Below are positions 55,890 to 64,000 of a DNA stretch of 64,000 nt, one piece after another. The notes beneath the pieces were generated by a model. That model searched no databases. It was not told the DNA's origin and saw nothing but the letters and a program-made list of their open reading frames with translations. A program made the position numbers and the translations under genes. Each line of letters begins with the position of its first letter. Positions within the stretch are counted from its first letter, which is position 1. The stretch comes from an uncultured Flavobacteriales bacterium (GTDB lineage: Bacteria > Bacteroidota > Bacteroidia > Flavobacteriales_E > Vicingaceae): assembly GCA_905479915.1 (NCBI GenBank), contig CAJQOH010000022.1, positions 23,102 to 87,101 of the forward strand. The letters run 5' to 3'.

Positions 55890-56897
55890 ATGAAAATCAA
55901 AGAAAATATTTCACTAAAACCATTCAATACCTTTGGTATTGAGGTTTTAACGTCAAAGTTTGTTGAAATTTCTAAAGTTGAAGAGCTTCAGGAAGTTTTG
56001 ATGGGTAATGAGGATCCAATTTTAATTTTAGGTGGAGGAAGCAATGTTCTTTTTACAGAAAACTATAAAGGTTTAGCAATTAAGAATAATTTTAAAGGAA
56101 TTCAGGTTGTTGAAGAAAACCAGAATGAGATTGTTTTAAAAGTTGGTGGAGGAGAGGTTTGGCATGAATTTGTGCTTTATTGTATTGCTAATGATTATGC
56201 TGGAGTTGAAAATTTATCATTGATACCAGGTAATGTTGGTGCTAGCCCGATGCAGAATATTGGAGCTTATGGTGTTGAAGTTAAAGATTTGATAGTTGAA
56301 GTTGAAGCATTTGATCTGCGAGACAACTCTATTAGAGTATTTTCAAATACTGAATGTGATTTTGGTTATAGGAGTAGCATCTTTAAGACTTCTGAAAAAG
56401 GAAATTACTTTATTACTGCCGTTACTTTTAAATTAAATAAGCAAGCAATTGTAAACACATCTTATGGTGCTATTGAGGCTGAATTGGAGCGGTTAAAAAT
56501 TTCTAACCCTACAATTAAGGATGTTAGTAATGCTGTAATTAATATTCGATCAAGTAAATTACCAGATCCAAAAGAAATTGGGAATTCTGGGAGTTTCTTT
56601 AAAAACCCAATTGTTACCGAAGAAGAAAAAAATAAGATTTTAACTACTTATCCGGATGCACCTAATTATCCTCAGCCAAATGGCACGTCAAAAATGGCCG
56701 CAGGATGGTTGATTGAGAAGTGTAGTTGGAAAGGAAAGCGTATTGATAATTACGGAGTTCATGAGAAGCAGGCTTTAGTTTTGGTTAATTATGGAGGAGC
56801 TAAAGGTTCCGATATTTTTAACTTATCTGAAGAGATAATACAATCTGTGAATGATACTTTTGGAATAGTCCTTGAAAGAGAGGTAAATATTCTTTAA
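55890..56897 (+). CDS. murB: UDP-N-acetylenolpyruvoylglucosamine reductase
   Basis: NADPH/FAD enzyme that makes UDP-MurNAc for peptidoglycan. Start ATG 55890 (MKIKENISLKPFNTFGIEV) fits the family; a TTG three codons upstream is also in frame. FAD motifs are ILGGGSNVLF and LIPGNVGASPMQNIGAYG; the catalytic Ser region is GSFFKNP, and AAGWLIEKCSWKG is conserved. The GYRSSIFK loop marks a type I MurB. About 335 residues. Confidence 0.96.
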   Translation: MKIKENISLKPFNTFGIEVLTSKFVEISKVEELQEVLMGNEDPILILGGGSNVLFTENYKGLAIKNNFKGIQVVEENQNEIVLKVGGGEVWHEFVLYCIANDYAGVENLSLIPGNVGASPMQNIGAYGVEVKDLIVEVEAFDLRDNSIRVFSNTECDFGYRSSIFKTSEKGNYFITAVTFKLNKQAIVNTSYGAIEAELERLKISNPTIKDVSNAVINIRSSKLPDPKEIGNSGSFFKNPIVTEEEKNKILTTYPDAPNYPQPNGTSKMAAGWLIEKCSWKGKRIDNYGVHEKQALVLVNYGGAKGSDIFNLSEEIIQSVNDTFGIVLEREVNIL

Positions 56898-56904
56898 AAG
56901 TAGA

Positions 56905-56934
56905 TTGTTAGATAAAAATAAATTACTAAGTTTG
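56905..56934 (+). promoter_or_regulatory. Full Bacteroidota promoter for rpmG
   Basis: TTG (56905-56907), a 19-nt spacer and TAAGTTTG (56927-56934) match the consensus exactly, 29 bp before the rpmG ATG. Confidence 0.85.
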
Positions 56935-56963
56935 CAGTCCCTTAAAAATTAAAGAATAGAAAA

Positions 56964-57146
56964 ATGGCAAGAAAAGGAAACAGAGTTCAGGTTATATTAC
57001 AATGTACTGAGCATAAAGAAAGTGGACAGCCGGGAATGTCTAGATACATTACTACAAAAAATAAGAAAAATACACCTGATAGAATGGAGTTGAAAAAATA
57101 CAACTCAGTTCTTAAAAAGGTTACTGTACATAAAGAAATAAAATAA
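56964..57146 (+). CDS. rpmG: 50S ribosomal protein L33
   Basis: A 60-residue basic protein: [18 protein letters not shown], then [20 protein letters not shown] and [10 protein letters not shown], the L33 pattern. It is the Cys-poor form (one Cys only), so it does not bind zinc. rpmB (L28), which often precedes it, is not next to it here. The DUF4295 gene follows after 6 bp. Confidence 0.96.
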   Translation: MARKGNRVQVILQCTEHKESGQPGMSRYITTKNKKNTPDRMELKKYNSVLKKVTVHKEIK

Positions 57147-57152
57147 TAAGTT

Positions 57153-57305
57153 ATGGCTAAGAAAACCGTTGCATCGTTACAAAAAGCAGGAAAAAACTTA
57201 ACTAAAGTTATCAAAATGGTTAAGTCAGAAAAAACTGGAGCTTACGCTTTTAAAGAAAGTATTGTTACTAAAGAAAAAGTAAACGACTTTTTTGCAAAGA
57301 AATAA
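57153..57305 (+). CDS. DUF4295 family small basic protein
   Basis: A 50-residue protein (MAKKTVASLQKAGKNLTKV, ending EKVNDFFAKK) between rpmG and ftsY. This is the DUF4295 family, found in that exact place in Bacteroidota. Its size, charge and company suggest a ribosome-linked protein, but no function is known to me. It shares the rpmG promoter and is followed by a terminator. Confidence 0.88.
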   Translation: MAKKTVASLQKAGKNLTKVIKMVKSEKTGAYAFKESIVTKEKVNDFFAKK

Positions 57306-57325
57306 ATACACAATTGTGTAATTTT

Positions 57326-57362
57326 AAAGCTTCTTTCGTATTCGGAAGAAGCTTTTTTTTTA
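57326..57362 (+). terminator. Rho-independent terminator after rpmG-DUF4295
   Basis: AAAGCTTCTTTCG (57326-57338) and CGGAAGAAGCTTT (57343-57355) form a 13-bp stem with one G-U pair and a TATT loop, followed by T to 57362. Confidence 0.92.
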
Positions 57363-57373
57363 ATTATTAAGTA

Positions 57374-58327
57374 ATGGGATTTTTTAATATATTTTCTAAA
57401 GAAAAGAAGGAGAAATTAGACGAAGGTTTAGATAAAACTAAACAAAGTTTTTTCTCTAAATTAACTAGAGCAATTGGTGGTAAATCTACTGTTGATGCTG
57501 AGGTGTTGGATAATTTGGAAGAAATTCTTGTAACATCTGATGTTGGAGTAGATACAACACTGCGTATTATTGGAAAGATAGAAGATAGAATTGCTAAGGA
57601 TAAATATTTGGGAACTTCAGAATTAAACAAGGTTTTAAGAGAGGAAGTTGCTGGATTATTGGAGGAGAACAATACTGGGGATTATGATAAATTTACTATT
57701 CCAGAACAAGATGATCCTTATGTGATAATGGTTGTTGGTGTTAATGGAGTTGGTAAAACAACCACTATTGGTAAATTAGCTCATCAATTAAAACAGCAAG
57801 GTAAAAGTGTAATGTTGGGTGCTTCTGATACGTTTAGAGCAGCAGCAGTGGATCAATTGAAGATTTGGGCAAGTAGAGTAGGTGTTCCTATTGTTGAACA
57901 GGGAATGGATGCTGATCCAGCTTCAGTTGCTTTTGATACGTTGCAATCTGCTAAAGCAAAAGGAGCGGATGTAGTAATTGTTGATACTGCAGGAAGATTG
58001 CACAACAAGGTTAACTTGATGAATGAATTGTCTAAGATTAAAAATGTGATGAAGAAGGTGATTCCGGATGCACCCCATGAAATTTTGTTAGTATTAGATG
58101 GTTCAACTGGTCAGAATGCGTATGAGCAAGCCAAACAATTTTCTTTAGCTACAGAGATTAATGCTTTGGCTATAACAAAATTAGATGGTACTGCTAAAGG
58201 TGGTGTTGTTATAGGAATTTCTGATCAATTTAAAATACCTGTAAAATATATTGGAGTAGGAGAAGGAATGGAGGATTTACAAGTATTTAATAAGTATGAG
58301 TTTGTAGATTCTTTATTTAAAGAATAA
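57374..58327 (+). CDS. ftsY: Signal recognition particle receptor FtsY
   Basis: Membrane receptor for SRP-ribosome complexes. The NG domain has the P-loop GVNGVGKTTTIGKLAHQL, DTFRAAAVDQLKIWA, VDTAGRLHNK and ITKLDGTAKGG. The acidic A domain of E. coli FtsY is missing; the protein (317 residues) begins with a basic amphipathic segment (MGFFNIFSKEKKEK) that can contact lipid. It comes 11 bp after the terminator and so needs a promoter overlapping it or read-through. Confidence 0.97.
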   Translation: MGFFNIFSKEKKEKLDEGLDKTKQSFFSKLTRAIGGKSTVDAEVLDNLEEILVTSDVGVDTTLRIIGKIEDRIAKDKYLGTSELNKVLREEVAGLLEENNTGDYDKFTIPEQDDPYVIMVVGVNGVGKTTTIGKLAHQLKQQGKSVMLGASDTFRAAAVDQLKIWASRVGVPIVEQGMDADPASVAFDTLQSAKAKGADVVIVDTAGRLHNKVNLMNELSKIKNVMKKVIPDAPHEILLVLDGSTGQNAYEQAKQFSLATEINALAITKLDGTAKGGVVIGISDQFKIPVKYIGVGEGMEDLQVFNKYEFVDSLFKE

Positions 58328-58346
58328 ACGCTTAATAATAATCTTT

Positions 58347-59087
58347 ATGAAAAATATTGCTTTAATCTTACTTGTATTTGTTGGTGTTCAGTTATTAGGA
58401 CAAGAAAAAATCACTTTTAAATCTGCTGATGGATTAGAAATTACTGCTGATTTGTATAAGGCAAATTCTAAGGATAGTCCTTTTATTATTTTATTTCATC
58501 AAGCAGGATGGAGTAGAGGTGAGTATAAAGAGATAGCGCCAAAGTTAAATGCGATGGGTTATAATTGTATGGCTATTGATCAACGTTCTGGTGGAGAGAT
58601 TAATGGTGTAGTTAATGAGACGCATCAGCGAGCAGAAAAACAAAAGTTAGGAACTGCTTATGTGGATGCTGAGGTTGATATGATTTCTGCAATTAAGTAT
58701 GTGAAAAAAGGATATGATAAGGCTGAGAAAGTTATTGTTTGGGGGAGCTCTTATTCTTCTGCATTGGTCTTAAAAATAGCAGGAGATGGAAGAGTAGATG
58801 TTGATGCTGTTTTGTCTTTTGCTCCCGGAGAGTATTTTGAGAATCAGGGTAAACCTGCTGATTATATTGAGCAGAGTGCTCAAAACATAACTGTACCAGT
58901 TTTTATTACTTCAATGAAATCTGAAAAGCCAAATTGGTGGTCCATTTATGAGGTTATTCCTGCTATAGGCAAAGATTTATTCATTCCAGAAACTGACGGA
59001 CAACATGGTTCTAGAGCTTTGTGGGAAAAATTCCCTGAGCATAAAAATTATTGGAATGCTGTTAATGCATTTTTAAAAAGACTTTGA
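58347..59087 (+). CDS. Secreted alpha/beta hydrolase, dienelactone-hydrolase-like
   Basis: A signal peptide (MKNIALILLVFVGVQLLGQ) is followed by an alpha/beta hydrolase fold. FILFHQAGWSRGEYK gives the oxyanion region, VWGSSYSSALVLK the nucleophile elbow (G-S-S-Y-S), and DGQHGSRAL the catalytic His. The acid is likely near FITSMKSEKP. Probably periplasmic; the substrate is unknown. It is 19 bp from ftsY and 1 bp from rimO. Confidence 0.83.
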   Translation: MKNIALILLVFVGVQLLGQEKITFKSADGLEITADLYKANSKDSPFIILFHQAGWSRGEYKEIAPKLNAMGYNCMAIDQRSGGEINGVVNETHQRAEKQKLGTAYVDAEVDMISAIKYVKKGYDKAEKVIVWGSSYSSALVLKIAGDGRVDVDAVLSFAPGEYFENQGKPADYIEQSAQNITVPVFITSMKSEKPNWWSIYEVIPAIGKDLFIPETDGQHGSRALWEKFPEHKNYWNAVNAFLKRL

Positions 59088-59088
59088 T

Positions 59089-60411
59089 TTGAAAACAAAA
59101 ACACTAAAAAAGAATAAGGTTAACGTAATTACATTGGGTTGTTCAAAAAACCTGTTCGATTCTGAAGTTACCATGACTCAATTGCAAGCAAATGGCTTTG
59201 AGGTAGAGCATGAGGCTAAGCAAGATGATTCAGAGATAGTAATTATAAATACTTGTGGTTTTATTGACAATGCAAAAGAAGAGTCTGTTAATACGATATT
59301 GCGTTATGCAGAAGCAAAGAAAGATGGTGAGGTAGATAAGTTGTATGTTACAGGATGTTTGTCTGAGCGTTATAAAGAAGGGTTGGAAGATGAGATAAAA
59401 GAAGTAGATGCTTTTTTTGGAACAAGAGAACTACCTAAACTTTTAAAAACATTAAAAGCTGATTATAAGCATGAATTAATTGGTGAAAGAATTATTACAA
59501 CACCAAGCCATTATGCTTTTTTAAAGATATCTGAGGGTTGTGATAGGAAGTGTGCTTTTTGTGCAATACCATTAATGAGAGGGAAGCATATTTCTACTAA
59601 AATTGAAGATTTAGTAGTGCAAGCAAAAAACTTGGCAGCCAATGGTGTTAAGGAGTTGATTTTGATTGCTCAAGAATTGACGTTCTATGGATTGGATATT
59701 TATGGCGAGCGAAGATTACCTGAATTGTTGAAAGAGCTTTCTAAAGTTGAGGGGATTGAATGGATTCGTTTACACTATGCTTATCCAACAGGATTTCCGA
59801 TGGAAATTATTGAAGAGATGAATGCGAATCCAAAAGTTTGTAATTACTTGGATATTCCATTACAGCATGCTTCTAACAATATGTTGAAAGCAATGAAGCG
59901 TGGGGCAACAAGAGAGAAAACAACGAAGTTGATTAATGATGTTAGGGCATTGATTCCTCGAATTGCTATTCGTACGACTTTTATTGTTGGGTTTCCAGGA
60001 GAAACGAGAGACGATATCGAAGAGATGAAAGCTTGGATAGCAGAAATGAAATTTGATCGCTTAGGAGTGTTTACATACTCTCATGAAGAGGATACATCTG
60101 CTTATGAGTTGGTAGATGATGTGCCTGACGATGAAAAACAAGCTAGAGCACAAGAAATTATGGATTTTCAGCAAGATATTTCATTGTCGTTAAATGAACA
60201 AAAGATTGGAAAAACATTAAAAGTTTTGTTTGATAGAGCGGAAGGTGATTATTTTATTGGTAGAACCGAATTTGATTCGCCAGAAGTTGACAATGAAGTT
60301 CTGGTGAAAACTGAAAATAACTTCGTACGTATTGGAGACTTTGCCATGATAAAAATTCATGGAGCAGATGATTTTGATTTGTACGGAGATGTAGTTGATG
60401 ATAAAAGCTAA
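59089..60411 (+). CDS. rimO: Ribosomal protein S12 methylthiotransferase RimO
   Basis: Radical-SAM enzyme that adds a methylthio group to an Asp of S12. TTG start at 59089, 1 bp after the hydrolase stop. The N-terminal cluster Cys are in TLGCSKNLFDSE, INTCGFIDNA and VTGCLSERY. The radical-SAM CxxxCxxC is CDRKCAFC. The RimO-type segment AIPLMRGKHISTKIEDLV separates it from MiaB, and a TRAM domain ends the protein. Length 440. Confidence 0.95.
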   Translation: MKTKTLKKNKVNVITLGCSKNLFDSEVTMTQLQANGFEVEHEAKQDDSEIVIINTCGFIDNAKEESVNTILRYAEAKKDGEVDKLYVTGCLSERYKEGLEDEIKEVDAFFGTRELPKLLKTLKADYKHELIGERIITTPSHYAFLKISEGCDRKCAFCAIPLMRGKHISTKIEDLVVQAKNLAANGVKELILIAQELTFYGLDIYGERRLPELLKELSKVEGIEWIRLHYAYPTGFPMEIIEEMNANPKVCNYLDIPLQHASNNMLKAMKRGATREKTTKLINDVRALIPRIAIRTTFIVGFPGETRDDIEEMKAWIAEMKFDRLGVFTYSHEEDTSAYELVDDVPDDEKQARAQEIMDFQQDISLSLNEQKIGKTLKVLFDRAEGDYFIGRTEFDSPEVDNEVLVKTENNFVRIGDFAMIKIHGADDFDLYGDVVDDKS

Positions 60412-61990
60412 AATACCATATCAAGAAACAGGGTACTTCTCTAAATTAATGATTGATTATTTGGAGGAGGAAGAAAGTTTAAAGCCTTTCTATAATGAAA
60501 TTCCTAATCTTGATTCTTTTAAAAAAGCAATAGAAAGGAGAAGAGAGCATGCTTTAAATAGATCAGTTTTGGTAGAAGCTTTAAATCATCAAAACGTTGG
60601 GTATGAAGTTTCGAAAAATACTCAGAATAATATTCAGAATTTAAATAATGAGAATTGTTTTACGGTAACAACTGGTCATCAGTTGAATCTATTTACCGGG
60701 CCACTTTATTTTATTTATAAAATTATTTCAGCTATTAATTTAGCCAAAGAATTAAAAAACAAGTATCCTGAAAATGATTTTGTACCTGTCTATTGGATGG
60801 CAACAGAAGATCATGATTTTGAAGAGGTGAACCATTTTAATTTATTTCAGAAAAAATACCAGCTATCAAATTCTAAAAATGGAGCTGTAGGAAACTTGAA
60901 GTTGGAAGGTGTAGAAAACCTTTTGGATGAGTTGAAAGAAGATTTGGGTGATAGAAATGGTGTTGAGGATATTATTGCATTGTTTTTCAAGTTTTATACG
61001 TCATCAAAAACCTATTCTGAAGCAGTTAGGGGTATTGTTAATGAACTTTTTGGGAAATATGGGTTGGTTGTAATTGATGGTGATGATGGGCGGTTGAAAG
61101 GTTTGTTTGTTGATGAGTTTAAAAATGAATTGATCAATCGTACAAATTACAATTACATCAATAACTCATCCGATAAATTAAAAGAATTAGGATTTAAACC
61201 TCAATTGAATCCTCGTGAAATCAACCTTTTTTATTTGCAAGAAGGATTAAGAGAGCGAATAGTTTTTGAGGAAGGAAAGTATCAAGTGCTCAATACAGAC
61301 ATTCAATTTTCAGAAAATGAAATAATTCAGGAGTTAGAAGATTGTCCAGAGCGTTTTAGTCCGAATGCTCCAATGCGCTGTATGTATCAAGAAAAGGTGT
61401 TGCCAAATTTAGCCTATATTGGTGGTGGTGGGGAGTTGGCTTATTGGTTTCAGTTGAAGGAAATGTTTGAGGTTAATCAAGTTTCTTATCCAATCTTGGT
61501 TTTAAGGAACTCAGTATTGTTTGTAGATAAAGGAAGTGCTAAGAAACTTGCTAAACTAGGTTTAGAAAGCTCGGATTTGTTTAAGGCAACAGATGTTTTA
61601 ATTAAGGAGTACTTAAAAAATAGTTCTGATATTGTCTTGGAACTCGATCAAGAACGAAAAGCTTTAGAGTCTGTTTTTGATACTGTTGTAGAGCGAGCTT
61701 CGGGTGTTGATGTGAGTTTAGTTCCGATGATAAAAGCGGAGTTGCAAAAGAGCTTGAAATCGGTAAAAAATATTGAAGGAAGATTGATTAAGTCTGCCAA
61801 GAAAAAAGAAGAAGTATCCGTTGTTCAAATTCAAAATTTAAAGGATAAATTGTTTCCAAACAACTCTTTACAAGAGCGACATGATAATTTAATTTCCTTA
61901 TTGCTTTTTTATGGAGAAGATGTAATTGAAAATTTAATCAATACCATTAACCCATTAGAAAAAGAATTCACACTACTTATAAGTGAGTAG
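60398..61990 (+). CDS. bshC: Bacillithiol biosynthesis cysteine-adding enzyme BshC
   Basis: Proposed last step of bacillithiol synthesis, adding Cys to GlcN-malate. Family marks are FTVTTGHQLNLFTGPLYFIYK, VYWMATEDHDFEEVNHFN, FSPNAPMRCMYQEKVLPNL and AYIGGGGELAYWFQLKE. Length 531 fits. The ATG at 60398 lies within the end of rimO (14-bp overlap), indicating coupling. It points to bacillithiol as a thiol of this organism; bshA and bshB are not in the window. Confidence 0.95.
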   Translation: MIKAKIPYQETGYFSKLMIDYLEEEESLKPFYNEIPNLDSFKKAIERRREHALNRSVLVEALNHQNVGYEVSKNTQNNIQNLNNENCFTVTTGHQLNLFTGPLYFIYKIISAINLAKELKNKYPENDFVPVYWMATEDHDFEEVNHFNLFQKKYQLSNSKNGAVGNLKLEGVENLLDELKEDLGDRNGVEDIIALFFKFYTSSKTYSEAVRGIVNELFGKYGLVVIDGDDGRLKGLFVDEFKNELINRTNYNYINNSSDKLKELGFKPQLNPREINLFYLQEGLRERIVFEEGKYQVLNTDIQFSENEIIQELEDCPERFSPNAPMRCMYQEKVLPNLAYIGGGGELAYWFQLKEMFEVNQVSYPILVLRNSVLFVDKGSAKKLAKLGLESSDLFKATDVLIKEYLKNSSDIVLELDQERKALESVFDTVVERASGVDVSLVPMIKAELQKSLKSVKNIEGRLIKSAKKKEEVSVVQIQNLKDKLFPNNSLQERHDNLISLLLFYGEDVIENLINTINPLEKEFTLLISE

Positions 61991-61998
61991 TTTCCAGT

Positions 61999-63465
61999 TT
62001 AATGCTTGGTTATTTTTGAGTTAAAATATTTTACCAAATCGAACTTCTTTAATAGATCTATTTCAAAAGGGTTGTCTTTTACTTTTTCAATTTCACTGGC
62101 CAATTTTTTTAACAATGGCTGTTGCTGGTCTAGTGGTTTGTTTACTATTTTTTTAAGATGCTTTAGGAAAATTTCTTCGATTTTATGCCTGTTCTTTTTT
62201 GAGGACAGTTTTGAACGGAAAGCGTTAATTTTATAGTTGATAAGGTCATAGTTTTCTAATTCAAAATGTATGATTATTTCAAATAATTCTGTAGAGGAGG
62301 TTAAATCTTCTCTAATCTTTTTGTAATAAGGGATTTGAAGAATTTTATTGTTCCAGAATAGTGCTTTTTTGAAGTTGTTTAGGTTCATGTTTAAGCTAGT
62401 AGCTACTCCATAAAGCAGAGGTTCTGTGATTGGGGTTAGTTTGAAGTCTTTTTGGGAGCAGTAGTCTTCAAATTCTTCAAGGTATTTTATTGACTGTTCG
62501 TATTCTTCAGCAGCTAGGTATCTGAAAAGAATTAAATTAAAATAACGCTCATTAGAAAAATTCTTAGTGAAATTACTCTTTGATTTTTTGACTCTTAAAT
62601 TGTGAATCATTTTATCAAAAGACTCATAGTCTTTTTTGTAGATCAAAACACCGAGATGGTTATAGAGTACAACACTATATTGTCGTAAGTCAGAATTTTT
62701 TTCATGAGGATTTTCTTCGAAAATTTCAAGAAGATTGGTTGTGTGGACTAATGTTTGGTTAAAATTATTTAAACCAAAACTGGTTGTAATAAGACCCAGT
62801 TGGCGATAATAATTTGTGGAGTGTTGTAAGAGTGTTGTAGAGGGGGTTGTATTTAATTTACCTTCAATTTTTTTGTAAAAATTTGAACTGGATTGAGTAC
62901 GAGCTGTTCCATTTTTCTGATAGAAAGTGCTCACTTCAAAATAGTTTTTATGGACATCAAAGAAGGTTTCGGCCTCTTTTGTTACTTGGTTTATTTCTGA
63001 CGATTTATTTTGAATGACTTCTAGTGCTTCTTGATTTTTGCCTTCTAAACGAAGAATTTTTAATTCCAATTGATACAATTCGTACATAAACGGTAGGCGT
63101 TCATGTTGTTTTGATTGAGTATATAGTTTGGTTGTAATCTTGTGTGCCTCTCTGTACATTTCTCTGTCAATTAGAACATTAATTGTTAGTAGATCGCTAT
63201 GGTATTTAGCGTCAAATGATTCAAGGTCGGAAGAGAGTGTTCTAATTATTTTCTTGAATAATTGATGTTTAGTAGCTCCTAAATTTTTGATAGCTGGGAG
63301 TTGGGTTTTTATGTCACTATCTTTTATAGATTCTTTTTTTGAGATGAGATTGAAAATCTTATAAGCGTCTGATGAAGAGCTTTTTCCTTGGTCTAAAACT
63401 ATGGAGATTTTTCTTTTTTCTCCTTGTGATAATCCCTTAATAAGTGTTGATAGCTTTTCTGACAT
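61999..63465 (-). CDS. Unknown helical, TPR-like protein
   Basis: I do not recognise the family. The 488-residue product has no signal peptide or membrane segment and is rich in Leu, Lys, Glu and Asn with a repeated helical pattern compatible with TPR-like pairs (for example INVLIDREMYREAHKITTKL, ELYQLELKILRLEGKNQEAL, NYYRQLGLITTSFGLNNFNQT). It converges on bshC with 8 bp between the stop codons. Similar long cytoplasmic helical proteins occur as lineage-specific genes in Flavobacteriales. Function not inferred. Confidence 0.75.
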   Translation of the reverse strand: MSEKLSTLIKGLSQGEKRKISIVLDQGKSSSSDAYKIFNLISKKESIKDSDIKTQLPAIKNLGATKHQLFKKIIRTLSSDLESFDAKYHSDLLTINVLIDREMYREAHKITTKLYTQSKQHERLPFMYELYQLELKILRLEGKNQEALEVIQNKSSEINQVTKEAETFFDVHKNYFEVSTFYQKNGTARTQSSSNFYKKIEGKLNTTPSTTLLQHSTNYYRQLGLITTSFGLNNFNQTLVHTTNLLEIFEENPHEKNSDLRQYSVVLYNHLGVLIYKKDYESFDKMIHNLRVKKSKSNFTKNFSNERYFNLILFRYLAAEEYEQSIKYLEEFEDYCSQKDFKLTPITEPLLYGVATSLNMNLNNFKKALFWNNKILQIPYYKKIREDLTSSTELFEIIIHFELENYDLINYKINAFRSKLSSKKNRHKIEEIFLKHLKKIVNKPLDQQQPLLKKLASEIEKVKDNPFEIDLLKKFDLVKYFNSKITKH

Positions 63466-63583
63466 ATAAAATATAATTTATATTTTAAATAAATACTGAT
63501 AACCAATCATTTAGTATTATTTATTAAAATTTATAAACTATAAATATATTAAATTTTCACTGTTTTACAGAAGGTGTGTGTCT

Positions 63584-63591
63584 TATATTTG
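63584..63591 (+). promoter_or_regulatory. Bacteroidota -7 element before the last gene
   Basis: TATATTTG fits TAnnTTTG, 29 bp before the ATG at 63621. The -33 region has TGTTTT rather than TTG. It sits in the divergent gap to the helical-protein gene. Confidence 0.45.
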
Positions 63592-63620
63592 ATATAGTTT
63601 AACAACCTAATATTATTGAT

Positions 63621-63890
63621 ATGACTAATTTTTACCAGCTTAACCAAAGAAAATATAGCATTTTGTTATTCCTAATGATGCTCCTTCCTTGTTTTAATCT
63701 TTTTTCTCAAAATGTTGGTATTAATGCCACGGGTTCAACTCCGAATACTGGAGCAATTCTTCATGTAGACGATACAAAAGCTGTATTGTTTGATGGAGGT
63801 TCTTTGGGGAGTGGAACAGCAATGAATTTGGGATCATCAATACGAATGATGTGGTACCCTAAAATAGCCTTTAGACTTGCACACAGCTAA
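63621..63890 (+). CDS. Short secreted protein, probably a truncated T9SS-style surface protein
   Basis: Signal peptide (about residues 1-30, ending FNLFSQ) then NVGINATGSTPNTGAILHV, DDTKAVLFDGGSLGSGTAM and SIRMMWYPKIAFR. These are the opening motifs of large Bacteroidota surface proteins, which normally run on for hundreds of residues. Here a TAA at 63888 ends the frame after 89 residues, and no downstream frame to 64000 is convincingly continuous. It is either decayed or a short stand-alone remnant. Confidence 0.55.
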   Translation: MTNFYQLNQRKYSILLFLMMLLPCFNLFSQNVGINATGSTPNTGAILHVDDTKAVLFDGGSLGSGTAMNLGSSIRMMWYPKIAFRLAHS

Positions 63891-64000
63891 TCAATAAAAA
63901 AATAGGAATTAGATTTACGTATTAAAATTAACCAAGATAACTGGGGTGAACTATCAAAATAGCCAGGTTCTACAGACCTATGTGGCGGAATTAGTCCCCA
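63891..64000. other. No gene recognised at the right edge
   Basis: All six frames contain stop codons or only short open stretches. One frame reads ITGVNYQNSQVLQTYVAEL up to the edge, but I cannot tie it to a family or to the preceding gene. Confidence 0.4.

Noticed and set aside
63466..63510. A/T-only palindrome upstream of the helical-protein gene
   Set aside because: Nine-base A/T arms are expected by chance in such AT-rich spacers; no further support.

Overview
The window is AT-rich bacterial chromosome from a member of the Bacteroidota, most likely a Flavobacteriales-type marine or aquatic lineage. Four things point there: type IX secretion genes (porU, porV, gldJ, a PorP/SprF protein), several promoters of the Bacteroidota form TTG-N19-TAnnTTTG, family markers such as DUF3467, DUF4295 and DUF2851, and leaders without Shine-Dalgarno sequences. 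No phage, IS element, CRISPR array or rRNA was seen. Almost everything is core genome.

Layout. 1-6.6 kb holds cell-envelope genes (a SPOR-like protein cut by the window edge, two OmpA-domain proteins) around a type III glutamine synthetase. 6.67-19.9 kb is a long tightly packed plus-strand run: purM, prfA, pyrF, an SPFH protein, DUF2851, PspC, a K+ channel, an SDR, pabB, tilS, a BtuF-like protein and a patatin with a barrel. 19.9-23.0 kb is a minus-strand group (radC, polysaccharide deacetylase, upp, small membrane protein). 23.0-38.4 kb is the minus-strand translation/transcription block: rpsU, xerC, hpf, four tRNAs, tuf, tRNA-Trp, secE, nusG, rplK, rplA, rplJ, rplL, rpoB, rpoC and a DUF3467 gene. 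Its tRNA-Thr/Tyr/Gly/Thr-tuf order matches E. coli thrU-tyrU-glyT-thrT-tufB. 38.4-44.9 kb holds metabolic and transport genes (two-gene apt/acyl-CoA dehydrogenase pair, methyltransferase, HhH protein, AGCS symporter, anmK). 45-50 kb has a second acyl-CoA dehydrogenase, then murF, gldJ and porP. 50.2-62 kb is plus strand: porU, porV, ispF, murB, rpmG, DUF4295, ftsY, a hydrolase, rimO and bshC. The right end has an unknown helical protein and a short, apparently truncated secreted protein.

How parts work together. PorU (sortase-like) and PorV (its barrel partner) are transcribed divergently from porP and gldJ, so a 172-bp gap controls both halves of a type IX secretion/gliding set. The 23-38 kb block makes the elongation factor, four 50S proteins, the Sec translocon subunit, NusG and RNA polymerase together. 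Its non-coding structure is the most interesting part of the window: a 28-bp perfect palindrome between tuf and tRNA-Trp and a 20-bp hairpin between rplL and rpoB, neither followed by a U-tract; a promoter that overlaps the upstream terminator; and a partial duplication of the tRNA-Trp 3' end beside a repeat of dispersed type.

I did not find a wholly new defence or mobile system. The leads worth following are the RNA-processing structures of the rpoBC block, a patatin gene whose signal peptide has no canonical start codon, and a K+ channel with an altered selectivity filter.
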